Below are positions 29,961 through 39,687 of a stretch of DNA of 64,000 bases, in pieces. The notes beneath the pieces are model-generated. The model did not search any database, was not told the DNA's origin, and saw only the letters and a program-made list of their open reading frames with translations. The stretch's first letter is position 1. Every line of letters starts with the position of its first letter. Location: NCBI RefSeq assembly GCF_028683135.1, contig NZ_JAJUBB010000003.1, forward strand, positions 124,001-188,000. Direction: 5' to 3'. This DNA is from Enterovibrio qingdaonensis (GTDB lineage Bacteria; Pseudomonadota; Gammaproteobacteria; Enterobacterales; Vibrionaceae). The position numbers were made by a program, and so were the translations under genes.

Positions 29961-32102
29961 ATGAATCAATATTTAGCAATTACCTCCCGCGGTCTTGAAA
30001 ACCTGTTAGCAGAAGAACTAGAACAATTGGGCGCAAGCAGCGTAAAAGCAGTAAACGCCGGTGTTCGTTTCCGCGCGGATGAAAAAACCCTTTACACGTG
30101 CTGTTTATGGAGCCGCACGGCATCGCGTTTTATCCTCGTTTTGAGTGAGTTCGCTGTTCGCGATGACATGGACCTGTACCTCGGTGCGACGGCGATTAAC
30201 TGGCCTGAGTACTTTAGCGAAAACAAACGTATTGTCGTTGACTTTAACGGTACGAATAATGAAATCCGTAATAGCCAATACGGCGCATTGAAAGTCAAAG
30301 ATGCAATCGTTGACCGCTTTGTAAAAGCCGACCTTGCTCGTCCTAGCATTGATAGAGAGCAGCCTGATCTTCGTATTCACATGCGCCTTTCTAGAGAGCA
30401 AGGCTTACTGGGTATCGACATGGTAGGTAGCGGTCTTCATCAGCGCGGCTACCGTACCGAAGCAGGTGCGGCACCGTTACGTGAAACGAACGCTGCTGCA
30501 TTGGTTAAAAAGAGCGGATGGACATTTGATAAGCCTCTGCTCGATCCAATGTGTGGTTCAGGCACCTTGCTGATTGAAGCGGCAATGATGGCTGCACAAG
30601 TTGCACCAGGCCTAAAGCGTAAACGTTGGGGTTTTGAATCTTTGCGTTCATTTAAACGTGAAGATTGGATGGAAGTGCATGCTGAAGTGACCTTCAAATC
30701 TAAGAAAGGACCAGCTAACTGTGAATCGCGTTTCTTCGGTTTCGATAACGATCGTCGCGTATTAGAAACAGCCAAGGCTAACGCACGTCGTGCTGGTGTT
30801 GGTGATCTTATCCAATTCGAATTGGCAGATGCCGCAGATTTGACGAGACCAGAAGGTTTTGAAGAGGGCGTTATCATTTGTAACCCGCCTTACGGCGAGC
30901 GTTTGGGTACAACACCTGGTTTGATCGCACTATATACCCAACTGGGTGTGCAGTTGAAAACGCAATTTAAAGGTTCTGTTGCATCTATTTACTCGGGCTC
31001 AGACGAATTGTTGAGCTGCCTGAGAATGCGCGCAGAGAGCACCTACAAGCTACGAAATGGTGCGCTTGATTGTGTAATGAAAACCTATCAAATCACTGCA
31101 CGTGGTGAGGTGACAACGTCACAAGATGGTCAGCAAGTTGCTGCTCCAGTGGCAGATGTCGCGCCGGAGTTTTCTAACCGCCTTCGTAAGAACATCAAAA
31201 AGCTTGAGAAGTGGGCTAAGCAGCAGAGCATTGAATGCTACCGTCTGTATGATGCTGACCTGCCTGAATACAATGTGGCGATTGACCGCTATGCAGAGCA
31301 AATTGTTATTCAGGAGTATGCGCCACCTAAGACTGTACCTGAAGAGAAAGCACGTCGTCGTTTGCTTGATGTCGTTCGCGCAACGATCACCGTAACCGGT
31401 GTGAATGCGAATAACGTGGTATTGAAGACGCGCGAAAAGCAAAAAGGCACGAGCCAATACCAGAAGCTAGGTGAAGCTAAACGTTTCATGCAAGTTCAAG
31501 AGTACGGTGTAAAGCTAGAAGTTAACCTTCAAGACTACCTAGACACCGGTTTGTTCTTGGATCACCGCTATACCCGTAAGATGCTTGGCGAAAAAGCGAA
31601 AGGTAAAGATTTCCTTAACCTGTTTGCTTATACCGGTACGGCAACTGTGCATGCAGCAGTCGGTGGGGCAAAATCAACAGCGACCGTTGATATGTCTAAA
31701 ACCTATTTGGCATGGGCTGAGCGTAATATGAAGCTTAACGGTAAAGTTGGGCGTCAACACCAGTTCATCCACGCAGATTGCCTGAAGTGGCTTTCAGAAG
31801 AGAAGGGACAGTACGACCTTATCTTTATCGATCCTCCAACGTTTTCTAACTCAAAACGCATGGAAGATACGTTCGATGTCCAGCGCGACCACATCAAACT
31901 CATGACGGATTTGAAGCGTTTGCTGCGTCCGAATGGCGAAATCGTGTTCTCAAACAACAAACGTCATTTCAAAATGGACATGGAGCAGTTAGACGTGTTG
32001 GGCATGAAAGCGCAAAACATTACTAATCGTTCTATCCCAATGGACTTTGAACGAAACAAGCACATCCATAACTGTTGGATTATCACTCACAAGGAAGGTT
32101 AA
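29961..32102 (+). CDS. rlmL: 23S rRNA methyltransferase RlmKL (G2069 N7 / G2445 N2)
   Basis: 713 residues (E. coli about 702), a fusion of two methyltransferases. The N-terminal half has a THUMP domain (about residues 45-155) and the RlmL domain with [15 protein letters not shown] (about 193-207) and [10 protein letters not shown] (about 310). The C-terminal RlmK half has [15 protein letters not shown] (about 553) and [13 protein letters not shown] (about 622). It methylates G2445 and G2069 during 50S assembly. The stop TAA shares a base with the next ATG (TAATG), so the operon is translationally coupled. A perfect matS site lies inside the gene. Confidence 0.96.
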   Translation: MNQYLAITSRGLENLLAEELEQLGASSVKAVNAGVRFRADEKTLYTCCLWSRTASRFILVLSEFAVRDDMDLYLGATAINWPEYFSENKRIVVDFNGTNNEIRNSQYGALKVKDAIVDRFVKADLARPSIDREQPDLRIHMRLSREQGLLGIDMVGSGLHQRGYRTEAGAAPLRETNAAALVKKSGWTFDKPLLDPMCGSGTLLIEAAMMAAQVAPGLKRKRWGFESLRSFKREDWMEVHAEVTFKSKKGPANCESRFFGFDNDRRVLETAKANARRAGVGDLIQFELADAADLTRPEGFEEGVIICNPPYGERLGTTPGLIALYTQLGVQLKTQFKGSVASIYSGSDELLSCLRMRAESTYKLRNGALDCVMKTYQITARGEVTTSQDGQQVAAPVADVAPEFSNRLRKNIKKLEKWAKQQSIECYRLYDADLPEYNVAIDRYAEQIVIQEYAPPKTVPEEKARRRLLDVVRATITVTGVNANNVVLKTREKQKGTSQYQKLGEAKRFMQVQEYGVKLEVNLQDYLDTGLFLDHRYTRKMLGEKAKGKDFLNLFAYTGTATVHAAVGGAKSTATVDMSKTYLAWAERNMKLNGKVGRQHQFIHADCLKWLSEEKGQYDLIFIDPPTFSNSKRMEDTFDVQRDHIKLMTDLKRLLRPNGEIVFSNNKRHFKMDMEQLDVLGMKAQNITNRSIPMDFERNKHIHNCWIITHKEG
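31110..31122. promoter_or_regulatory. matS site 3
   Basis: GTGACAACGTCAC, a perfect consensus match, inside rlmL. Confidence 0.85.
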
Positions 32103-32356
32103 TGGGCTTAGTCCTTTACAGCACGGAAGGCTGTCATCTTTGCGAAGATGCGAAGGCATTGTACGAAGCAGTGGGTAAAACCACTGCTTTACACATTGTA
32201 GATATTGCCTTCGATGATGAACTCTTTTCTCGTTACGGTGTCACAATACCCGTACTTTCTCATCAAAATAAAAGCGGCTCAGTTGTCGATGAACTGGGTT
32301 GGCCCTTTGATTATCCCGAATTAGAAACTTGGTTAGTGAAACATGGCATTAATTAA
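32102..32356 (+). CDS. Glutaredoxin-family (DUF836-like) protein
   Basis: 84 residues with a redox CxxC motif in STEGCHLCEDA at residues 10-13 and a thioredoxin-like end (YGVTIPVLSHQ with the cis-proline, then LGWPFDYPELETWL). The start at 32102 is preferred over an upstream in-frame ATG because it overlaps the rlmL stop as TAATG and puts the CxxC near the N-terminus. It overlaps uup by 14 bp. Its substrate is unknown; an rRNA- or ribosome-related redox function is only suggested by the rlmL-uup context. Confidence 0.85.
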   Translation: MGLVLYSTEGCHLCEDAKALYEAVGKTTALHIVDIAFDDELFSRYGVTIPVLSHQNKSGSVVDELGWPFDYPELETWLVKHGIN

Positions 32357-34262
32357 TATCACCAACGCACAATTGGCGTACGGAGATAACCCTCTTCTTG
32401 ATCATGCAGAATTTGTTCTTCAACCTGGCGAGCGTGTCTGTCTTGTAGGCCGAAATGGTGCTGGTAAGTCGACGATGATGAAAGTCATCCATGGCACCGT
32501 ACAGCTGGATGATGGAAGTGTCCTTCGTCAACCCGACTTGAAGGTTTCTCGTCTTGAGCAGGATCCTCCGCGTGATGCAGAGGGGACGGTCGTTGATTAC
32601 GTTGCCGAGGGACTCGCGGAAGTTGGTGCACAACTTAAGGCATACCACGAACTATTGGTTTTGATTGAATCGGATCCGAGCGAAAAGAACATTAATCGCC
32701 TTTCCCGTGTTCAAGAGCAACTTGATCATTCAGGTGCTTGGCGTTTTGAAAACCAACTGACAACAGTGCTTGAAGCACTGAAATTAGACGGCTCTAAAAA
32801 ACTGTCTGAACTTTCTGGTGGTTGGCAGCGTAAAGCGGCACTTGCGCGTGCGCTTGTCTGTGAGCCTGATGTCTTGCTACTTGACGAACCGACTAACCAT
32901 CTGGATGTTGCAACCATTCTTTGGTTGGAAAACTTCCTGAAGGATTTCAAAGGGGCCATTATTTTCATCTCGCACGACCGTGCATTTATTCGTTCAATGG
33001 CGACCCGCATCGTTGATTTAGATCGCGGTAAGCTTTCATCTTGGCCGGGAGACTACGAAAAGTATCTGGAAGGTAAAGAAGAGATGCTTCGCGTCGAAGC
33101 GGAGCAAAATGCGGAATTCGACAAAAAACTCGCACAAGAAGAAACGTGGATCCGCCAAGGTATCAAAGCACGTCGTACACGTAATGAAGGGCGTGTAAGA
33201 GCACTAAAACAGCTTCGTCGTGAACGTTCCGAAAGGGTAGACGTTCAAGGTAATGCCAACATCCTTCTTGATGAGGCGGTGAAGTCAGGCAAGATTGTCT
33301 TTGAAGCCGAAGACATCAATTACCAGTGGGACGGTAAGAATCTGATCAATGACTTCAGCTTTAATGTTATGCGCGGTGACCGTATTGCGCTGATAGGTCC
33401 TAATGGTTGCGGTAAAAGTACCTTGTTGAAGCTTATGCTTGAGAAGCTTGATCCTCAATCTGGCAAATTCCATGTCGGGACCAAGCTTGAAGTTGCCTAC
33501 TTCGACCAGTATCGAGAAAAGCTGGATCCAGAAAAAACCGTTGTCGACAACCTGGCTGAAGGTAAGTTAGAAGTTGAAGTCGGTGGTCGTAAGCGTCACG
33601 TATTGGGCTATCTCCAAGATTTCCTGTTCCACCCACGTCGTGCACGCACACCTGTAAAAGCACTGTCTGGCGGCGAGAAAAACCGTCTGTTACTGGCGCG
33701 TATTTTCCTCAAACCTTGCAACCTTCTGGTGCTCGATGAACCAACGAACGATTTGGATATCGAAACGTTGGAACTTTTAGAAGAATTGCTTGCCAACTAT
33801 CAGGGTACTTTATTGTTAGTGAGTCACGATCGTCAGTTCGTTGACAATACGGTTACTCACAGTTGGATCTTCGAAGGTAACGGACTTATCCGTAAGTTTG
33901 TTGGTGGTTATCATGATGCAATGCAGCAACGTGAGAATTACATAAAGACAGTTGAAGCCGAAATTCCAAAAGTAAAAGAAGTTGTCCAAGTAGAAGAGCC
34001 TAAAAAACAAGCTAACAGCAGTAAATCAGGCAAAAAACTGTCTTATAAGTTGCAAAGAGAGCTAGAGGCACTTCCACAGCAGATTGAAAACCTAGAAAAT
34101 GCTATCGCGCAATTACAGGAATCGGTGAACGATCCTGCGTTCTTCCAACAAAGCAACGAAGAAACGCAGTCAGTTTTGCAGAAACTCAGTGATGCTGAAG
34201 CAGAATTGGATACCGCGTTTGAGCGCTGGGAAGAACTCGAAGAAATGCAAAAGGAATCGTAA
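32343..34262 (+). CDS. uup: ABC-F family ATPase Uup
   Basis: 639 residues, soluble, with two ABC ATPase domains. Walker A motifs are GRNGAGKST (about 36-44) and GPNGCGKST (about 350-358). The signature LSGG and DEPTNHLD / DEPTNDLD motifs follow each. The C-terminal coiled coil (about 560-635) is the DNA/RNA-binding CTD of Uup. ABC-F proteins act at the ribosomal E site; uup mutants increase transposon precise excision. It is coupled to the next gene by a TAATG overlap. Confidence 0.95.
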   Translation: MALINITNAQLAYGDNPLLDHAEFVLQPGERVCLVGRNGAGKSTMMKVIHGTVQLDDGSVLRQPDLKVSRLEQDPPRDAEGTVVDYVAEGLAEVGAQLKAYHELLVLIESDPSEKNINRLSRVQEQLDHSGAWRFENQLTTVLEALKLDGSKKLSELSGGWQRKAALARALVCEPDVLLLDEPTNHLDVATILWLENFLKDFKGAIIFISHDRAFIRSMATRIVDLDRGKLSSWPGDYEKYLEGKEEMLRVEAEQNAEFDKKLAQEETWIRQGIKARRTRNEGRVRALKQLRRERSERVDVQGNANILLDEAVKSGKIVFEAEDINYQWDGKNLINDFSFNVMRGDRIALIGPNGCGKSTLLKLMLEKLDPQSGKFHVGTKLEVAYFDQYREKLDPEKTVVDNLAEGKLEVEVGGRKRHVLGYLQDFLFHPRRARTPVKALSGGEKNRLLLARIFLKPCNLLVLDEPTNDLDIETLELLEELLANYQGTLLLVSHDRQFVDNTVTHSWIFEGNGLIRKFVGGYHDAMQQRENYIKTVEAEIPKVKEVVQVEEPKKQANSSKSGKKLSYKLQRELEALPQQIENLENAIAQLQESVNDPAFFQQSNEETQSVLQKLSDAEAELDTAFERWEELEEMQKES

Positions 34263-36121
34263 TGCAGTTCAATACATTCAAATTATCAGCGATCGCTTTG
34301 GCGATCGCTAGCCTGCCAACCGTTGCTAATGCAGCGGTTTATACAGTAGACAGAGTGGATAACGCGTCAGCGTCAGAATCCGCAAAAGCGACAGCTATTT
34401 CTCCAAATTCATCGTCGGTGGGCTACGAGGTTCTCGCGGGTCCAGAGGGTATTGATTACACTCAAGAAGTCCCATTTTACGTCGACCAAGAACACTTTAT
34501 TAACAGTGTGGAAGACCTGACAAACTACTGTGAGAATAGGCTTGGATACGCAACCTGTGGCTCTTGGGCTGATGAGCAGTGGTACGGCATTCAAACTTCT
34601 GGCGAAATATGCAATTCTGAAGATCACGATGCTAATGTCTGTGTTGGTGGTATAAAGGACGAGATTGATGCATGGACGGAAGGTTATACCAGTAATAGTA
34701 AAGCTTTCACGTCTGCTCAGGTAAATCCTTTTGGCGACAATGGAGTAGCGAACCCGCCTTCGGGCAGCAAAAATGCCGGCTCGACTAACGTTGTAATCAA
34801 TCAGGTTGATGACTCTGGCACAGCGGTTGGCTCATCAAGCAGTCCTTACTACCAGTCATCTAACTACGCTCGTGCATTTCAATTACGCGGATTTACGGGG
34901 TCAACGGAGTTGCTTCCACCTACTGGCAGTAGTCAGGTAATCAGCACCATTGGTCAAACCAACGCGAATGGCTCCATCGATCTGGGGGCAGGGCGTGTTA
35001 TAACATTCGGTTCAGCTTCACAGTTTAATATGGCTGACCCAGGGAACGAAAATAAATCGCCTGAAGGGAGTGGTGCTAATCTCTCTACCTGTTCTACAAC
35101 CGCCGACTACACAAATCGAGCTTGTCAGTATTTCGAATTCGCTAATCAGGCGTCGGTGTGGGTGTCAGACTATTCAAACCCTGCCTATGCACATGTAATG
35201 GCAGACTTTCCTAACGGACAACAACACAACGAAGAAACTGCACAGGCTTCTGTTAAGGGGGCTGCATTTGTAAGTGCCGCGACCTCCCCAACGATGGTGG
35301 GTTACAGCACGTATAATAATGATGGCTTTTTTACCCGTGCGGTTAAATTTACGCCAATTGCTGACGCAGATTTTTCTACATGTATCGATGACCTTGAGAC
35401 CAATACCAGCAAGCGTTGTTGGACAATGGCAACCATTCCAAACATTGACGTCAGAAACGGAAACAACGATATAATCTATAGCTACACGGTAGCCACAGAT
35501 ATCAACACTGATGGTGTTGTTGTTGGTGTTGTTAAAAACCAAAACCCGCAAAATGGCTCCTACGCTGAAAACATCTTTGTTAACAAGGGCAACAGCACGA
35601 CTGTGTTGCAATCAGGGCAAAGCAACCTGTTCTTCTATGGCTACAATGCTACGGCAGCGAGTATCAACAATAACAATGAGCTTGTTGGTAAGGTAGATGT
35701 TGAGAACGTTCAAGATCGAATCCGCAAGCAGCGTGGTTATATTTATTTGAACGATGGCGCAACGTACTTAGCTTCCACCTTCAATAATACACGTGGTTGG
35801 TTACTTGATGACCTAACGAATGACGGGAATGCTTCTGGTGAAGCGAACAAATATCGAATCGCAGAAGCTTTTGATATCAATGATAAAGGTGATATTTCAG
35901 CCTCAGCTTTTTACTGTGCACCTGGCTATAGCTCGACAGCGCAAAATGCACAATGTATCGAAAACGAGCAGCTGGTGGCGGTGAAATTGACCCGTAACAA
36001 TAGCGGCACAATCACACCTCGAACGGAAATCAATGAGCCAGTTAAGCGCAGCGGTGCCAGCTTTGGCCTGCTCGGTTTGGGCTTGCTGGTAGTGGGTGGG
36101 TTCTGGCGTCGTAAAAAGTAG
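34262..36121 (+). CDS. DUF3466 family secreted protein with C-terminal sorting signal
   Basis: 619 residues: signal peptide (1-24, ending ANA), a long Asn/Ser/Gly-rich extracellular-type domain with several cysteines, and a C-terminal tripartite tail (about 598-619: small residues SGASFG, a hydrophobic helix, then RRKK). The tail resembles GlyGly-CTERM signals processed by rhombosortase, with type II secretion to the surface. DUF3466 proteins are found next to uup and rmf in Vibrio; the function is unknown. The ATG overlaps the uup stop (TAATG), which is odd for a secreted protein behind a cytosolic ribosome factor. Confidence 0.8.
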   Translation: MQFNTFKLSAIALAIASLPTVANAAVYTVDRVDNASASESAKATAISPNSSSVGYEVLAGPEGIDYTQEVPFYVDQEHFINSVEDLTNYCENRLGYATCGSWADEQWYGIQTSGEICNSEDHDANVCVGGIKDEIDAWTEGYTSNSKAFTSAQVNPFGDNGVANPPSGSKNAGSTNVVINQVDDSGTAVGSSSSPYYQSSNYARAFQLRGFTGSTELLPPTGSSQVISTIGQTNANGSIDLGAGRVITFGSASQFNMADPGNENKSPEGSGANLSTCSTTADYTNRACQYFEFANQASVWVSDYSNPAYAHVMADFPNGQQHNEETAQASVKGAAFVSAATSPTMVGYSTYNNDGFFTRAVKFTPIADADFSTCIDDLETNTSKRCWTMATIPNIDVRNGNNDIIYSYTVATDINTDGVVVGVVKNQNPQNGSYAENIFVNKGNSTTVLQSGQSNLFFYGYNATAASINNNNELVGKVDVENVQDRIRKQRGYIYLNDGATYLASTFNNTRGWLLDDLTNDGNASGEANKYRIAEAFDINDKGDISASAFYCAPGYSSTAQNAQCIENEQLVAVKLTRNNSGTITPRTEINEPVKRSGASFGLLGLGLLVVGGFWRRKK

Positions 36122-36208
36122 TAAACATTTTTGGCTCATCTTCACAAATTTTTAGTGGATGAGTCATTTCTGGCTTGATTAATTTTCGACCATGTTTGAA
36201 TCTTATTA

Positions 36209-36248
36209 AGTACGATTCATAAAAGATCAACTTGAATGCAATCGTACT
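36209..36248. repeat. Inverted repeat in the rmf leader
   Basis: AGTACGATT (36209-36217) and AATCGTACT (36240-36248), perfect 9-bp arms with 22 bases between, ending 38 bp before rmf. It could be a two-site operator (about three helical turns apart) or an RNA stem in the rmf leader. Confidence 0.6.
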
Positions 36249-36286
36249 GTAGAGAATCATCCACCTAAGGATAAGAGGGCGGAAAT

Positions 36287-36457
36287 ATGAAGAGACAGAA
36301 GCGAGATCGTTTAGAGCGAGCACAAGCCAAAGGCTATCAAGCTGGTATGAGCGGTCGATCCTCTGAAACATGTCCCTATCAAGCCACGGACGCGCGAAGC
36401 CAATGGCTAGGAGGCTGGCGCGACGGCAGAGATACTAAAGCCACATCCATGAAATGA
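36287..36457 (+). CDS. rmf: Ribosome modulation factor
   Basis: 56 residues, starting MKRQKRDRLERAQAKGYQAG and containing the conserved CPYQ...WLGGWRDGR. RMF binds the 30S subunit in stationary phase and drives 70S ribosomes into inactive 100S dimers. The GAGGG ribosome site lies 8 bp before the ATG. It stands between the uup/DUF3466 operon and fabA, as in E. coli, followed by a GAAA-tetraloop terminator. In E. coli it is induced by ppGpp and CRP; no such site was recognised here. Confidence 0.96.
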   Translation: MKRQKRDRLERAQAKGYQAGMSGRSSETCPYQATDARSQWLGGWRDGRDTKATSMK

Positions 36458-36478
36458 TCCCATTTTTCCAAACTATTT

Positions 36479-36503
36479 AAGCCCCGAAAGGGGCTTTACT
36501 TTG
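36479..36503 (+). terminator. Terminator of rmf
   Basis: AAGCCCC-GAAA-GGGGCTT with a short T-rich tail. Confidence 0.8.
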
Positions 36504-36509
36504 TAATAT

Positions 36510-36523
36510 AATGCACTATAACT
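36510..36523. repeat. 14-bp repeat AATGCACTATAACT, copy 1
   Basis: Intergenic, between rmf and fabA. The same word occurs at 40541-40554 and, with one change, at 43417-43430. Confidence 0.6.
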
Positions 36524-36663
36524 GCATGAAAAGACTTCAGTTATTAGCACGTCACGTAGTAATAGAACTATGTTGTGCTGGTTTATACATCCGAACCTTT
36601 AAACCCACGAATAAATGACTGGTCATCTACGTTGGTGTTTCGCGAGGGAAGTTTTCTCTGGGC

Positions 36664-36694
36664 ATAAAAAAAACCGCCTAGAGTAGGCGGTTTC
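36664..36694 (-). terminator. Terminator of fabA
   Basis: AAACCGCCTA / TAGGCGGTTT with a 3-nt loop, followed on - by a T-run. Confidence 0.9.
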
Positions 36695-36710
36695 TGGAAG
36701 TATTCTGTTT

Positions 36711-37229
36711 TTAGAACGATGAGGTATCTTTAAACAGACCAACCTTCAGGTCTTTTGCTACATAGATTTCTTTACCATCTACTAGCACACGACCGTCAGC
36801 CAAGCCCATTACCAACTTACGGTTGATAACGCGCTTCATTTGGATTTCGTACGTCACTTTCTTTGCTGTTGGCAGGATTTGACCTGTGAATTTCACTTCA
36901 CCAACACCCAAAGCGCGACCTTTACCTTCACCGCCCATCCAGCCTAGGAAGAAGCCAACTAGCTGCCACATCGCATCCAAGCCCAAACAACCGGGCATTA
37001 CAGGATCACCAGGGAAGTGGCAATCAAAGAACCATAGGTCAGGAGTGATGTCCAACTCAGCAAGGATAAAACCTTTATCAAAATCACCGCCTTCATCTCT
37101 GATGTCCGCAATGCGATCCATCATCAGCATGTTAGGGGCTGGAAGTTGAGGACGACCTGGTCCAAACAGCTCTCCTTGGCTTGAAGCTAAAAGGTCGTCT
37201 CTGTCGTATGAGTGGCGTTTCATTAGCAT
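36711..37229 (-). CDS. fabA: 3-hydroxydecanoyl-ACP dehydratase / isomerase
   Basis: 172 residues, as in E. coli. Dehydrates 3-hydroxydecanoyl-ACP and isomerises trans-2 to cis-3-decenoyl-ACP, starting unsaturated fatty acid synthesis. Active-site His is in [11 protein letters not shown] (about residue 71) and Asp in [10 protein letters not shown]. The ATG at 37229 (MLMKRHSY) aligns with E. coli MVDKRESY and has GGAG 7 bp upstream, but that ribosome site lies in a hairpin. A 22-bp palindromic operator upstream matches FabR, the repressor of unsaturated fatty acid genes. Confidence 0.96.
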   Translation of the reverse strand: MLMKRHSYDRDDLLASSQGELFGPGRPQLPAPNMLMMDRIADIRDEGGDFDKGFILAELDITPDLWFFDCHFPGDPVMPGCLGLDAMWQLVGFFLGWMGGEGKGRALGVGEVKFTGQILPTAKKVTYEIQMKRVINRKLVMGLADGRVLVDGKEIYVAKDLKVGLFKDTSSF

Positions 37230-37233
37230 TATA

Positions 37234-37259
37234 CTGCTCCTGCGAAAAGATAGGAGCAG
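37234..37259 (-). promoter_or_regulatory. Hairpin sequestering the fabA ribosome site
   Basis: In the fabA leader (read on -) CTGCTCCT pairs perfectly with AGGAGCAG across a 10-nt loop. The second arm contains the Shine-Dalgarno sequence and ends 4 bp before the ATG. Confidence 0.6.
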
Positions 37260-37260
37260 A

Positions 37261-37282
37261 TTAGCGTACACGTGTACGCTAA
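37261..37282. promoter_or_regulatory. FabR-type operator of fabA
   Basis: A perfect 22-bp palindrome with core AGCGTACACGTGTACGCT, very close to the FabR site of E. coli (AGCGTACANNTGTTCGCT). On - it lies between TTGTTT (possible -35) and TAATCT (possible -10), 32 bp before fabA, so it is well placed to repress. Confidence 0.85.
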
Positions 37283-37292
37283 ACAACTCGGA

Positions 37293-38996
37293 TCAGTGGT
37301 GGTTTAACCAGTTTTTCAGCTTATTTATTAATGATGTGTGACGATGCTCACCGTGGTGAAAAACGTCTATCCGATTTGCAATTTTATCGAGAAGTGTTTC
37401 AGTTTCGCTTTCTTCATCACCACTGAAAGGTAGACCTGTGATTAGTGGGAAAGCTTCCTCAACGTTATCTACGGCCCAGATATGGAAATTACCTTCACGA
37501 ATAGCGTCTGCGACATCACGGTTCAAACACAGTGCGTCTAGGTTGGTTTTCGGTAAGATAACGCCTTGCTCACCCGTTAAGCCACGGTGTTCACAGATGT
37601 GGTAGAAACCTTCAATTTTCTCATTGATGCCACCAACCGCTTGCACGCGACCAAACTGATCGACGGCACCGGTAATCGCAATACTCTGATTAATCGGTGT
37701 TTGAGACAACGCACTGACAAACGCACACAGCTCTGCAAGAGACGCACTGTCGCCATCAACCTCGCAATAAGACTGCTCGAATACAATAGACGCGGAGTAG
37801 GGTAAAGGTTCATCCAAGTCCAGCGCGGCACTGACAAATGCCTGCATGATCATCATGCCTTTTGCGTGAATGTTACCGGCTAGCTCTGCTTTACGCTCTA
37901 CATCTGAAATATCGCCATCACCGAAGTGGACGACACAAGAGATACGGGCGGGCTCGCCATATGCCATAGGATGTCCTGGCATTTCGATAACCGTTAAGCC
38001 ATTAACCTGACCAATGTGCTCACCACGGGTATCAATGAAGACTTGTCCTTTGTGAATGTCATCTACTGCACGCAATGGGAGATAGGATTCACGATAGTAC
38101 TTCGCATCAATTGCCGTCTGCACATCATCTTCAGTGATTTCGGCGCCTGTCGCTTGGAAATCAGCTTCACGAAGTAGACTTTGAATCCACAGTGGGCAAA
38201 GCGGCATACGTGACTGATCTTCACTGTAACGTGCACCAGCCTGCATGAAGCGTTTTGCTGCCCCCGATGTTAGAGGCTTAAGGCGATAGCGTTCTTGGAA
38301 GCCTTTCAGCACTGACAGGTAGTTTTCTGTGGTGTCTTCAGTCAGGTAAAGATCTTGTTCGTACTCGGTATAGATAGCCAACTTGTGTAATTCAGGCTCA
38401 CCAGACTCAAAGTCCGCCATTAGTGAACGGTCGCCAAGAATTATAACGCGCACTGACATTTGCTCTGGCTCAGGCATCTCGCAGTAAACGTCAGGTTTTG
38501 CACTTTTCCATGGAAGCACATTTGTAGAAAGTGCTGATTTTAGACGGCTCCACATATTCGGATGGCTAACGATAGAGGTTAGCGAGACGAGCAATACACC
38601 GCCATTCGCTTTGTGAAGCAGACCTTCCACCTTTCGTGACGTTGTCACATCATTTGCGTTGGGATAAACTGTGCCAAATAGTTGTGCCTCATCAACAAGT
38701 TCGGCTTCAACAACAGGCATACCTGAAGAAGAGGTACATTCGTCGACAACAGATTTCAGAATAGAAAAGTAGTCTGCGACATCAGGGGCGGTTACGAGAA
38801 GCAAACGAGGGAAGTGATGCTCGTGAACAAGTCGTTGAACACTGTTTCTTAAGCGTGGTTGTAACGCACACGGAAGAGCTGATTTGAGTGAAGCGTAATT
38901 TTCAATATGCTGCTCAACGTGAGAAAACTGAGGAACAACGGACTGCCAGGATACTTCTTGCATACGTTTGGGATTCAACTTTGAATTAATCGTCAT
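37293..38996 (-). CDS. Lon-family protease without canonical AAA module (YcbZ/LonH-like)
   Basis: 567 residues from the ATG at 38996 (MTINSKLNPKRMQ). The C-terminal part is a Lon-type peptidase domain: catalytic Ser in GDSASLAE (about residue 410) and Lys in GGINEKIEGF (about 455). The N-terminal and middle parts lack a clear Walker A, unlike true Lon. It is homologous to E. coli YcbZ, which is also between fabA and matP. The upstream 48 in-frame codons are not part of the protein as the family begins here. The substrate is unknown. A perfect matS site lies inside the gene. Confidence 0.88.
   Translation of the reverse strand: MTINSKLNPKRMQEVSWQSVVPQFSHVEQHIENYASLKSALPCALQPRLRNSVQRLVHEHHFPRLLLVTAPDVADYFSILKSVVDECTSSSGMPVVEAELVDEAQLFGTVYPNANDVTTSRKVEGLLHKANGGVLLVSLTSIVSHPNMWSRLKSALSTNVLPWKSAKPDVYCEMPEPEQMSVRVIILGDRSLMADFESGEPELHKLAIYTEYEQDLYLTEDTTENYLSVLKGFQERYRLKPLTSGAAKRFMQAGARYSEDQSRMPLCPLWIQSLLREADFQATGAEITEDDVQTAIDAKYYRESYLPLRAVDDIHKGQVFIDTRGEHIGQVNGLTVIEMPGHPMAYGEPARISCVVHFGDGDISDVERKAELAGNIHAKGMMIMQAFVSAALDLDEPLPYSASIVFEQSYCEVDGDSASLAELCAFVSALSQTPINQSIAITGAVDQFGRVQAVGGINEKIEGFYHICEHRGLTGEQGVILPKTNLDALCLNRDVADAIREGNFHIWAVDNVEEAFPLITGLPFSGDEESETETLLDKIANRIDVFHHGEHRHTSLINKLKNWLNHH
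38636..38648. promoter_or_regulatory. matS site 4
   Basis: GTGACGTTGTCAC, a perfect consensus match, inside the Lon-like protease gene. Confidence 0.85.
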
Positions 38997-39227
38997 TGCC
39001 GCAAGTATAAAGGAATCTGTAGCTGCAAAATAGCGAAGATAAGCACCTGTAAGAAATCGAGAAACGCAGCGGTGGCAAAGCAGGCTAATACGTATCGCAA
39101 ATTCGACGCAAAGAGAACAGTGATCGCAATATTTCCTCAAAGCGGTTTGATTAAAATATCATCTACTGTTACGCTGTAACTGTATTTCAACGTGAATTTG
39201 GCTCTCAACAATAACAATCGAGTTATT

Positions 39228-39677
39228 ATGAAATATCAACAACTTGAAAATTTGGAAGCGGGTTGGAAATGGACCTACCTGGTTAAGAAGCATAAAGAAG
39301 GCTTTAACGTCACGCGTTATGTGGATACCAGTGAGATAGATTTGTCAGTGAAGGCGTTATTATCATTAGAGCATGAGCCGACAAAAGTTATCGAATGGAT
39401 TCAAGAAAACATGTCTCCGGCACTTGATGTGAAGTTAAAACAAGCGATACGTGCTAAACGCAAGCGTCACTTCAATGCAGAACAAGAACATACGCGCAAA
39501 AAATCTATCGACCTTGATTTTCGCGTATGGGAGAAACTATCAAGTAAAGCGCAGGATCTTGATGCCACGCTTTCTGACACCATCGAATACCTGCTGTCAG
39601 AAGCGAATCGTTCTAAAAACGCCAACAAAAAAGTTGATGCGCTGAAAAAAGATCTCAGTAGTTTGTTAGATTTGTAA
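39228..39677 (+). CDS. matP: Macrodomain Ter protein MatP
   Basis: 149 residues starting MKYQQLENLEAGWKWTYL, almost identical to the start of E. coli MatP. The N-terminal four-helix part is followed by RAKRKRHFNAEQEHTRKKSIDLDF, split here as the RHH DNA-binding region (about residues 80-125), and a C-terminal coiled coil that tetramerises. MatP binds matS sites, organises the Ter macrodomain and links it to the divisome. The ATG at 39228 is chosen by alignment. Six perfect matS sites in this window fit its role. Confidence 0.97.
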   Translation: MKYQQLENLEAGWKWTYLVKKHKEGFNVTRYVDTSEIDLSVKALLSLEHEPTKVIEWIQENMSPALDVKLKQAIRAKRKRHFNAEQEHTRKKSIDLDFRVWEKLSSKAQDLDATLSDTIEYLLSEANRSKNANKKVDALKKDLSSLLDL

Positions 39678-39687
39678 GGTAAAGAGT

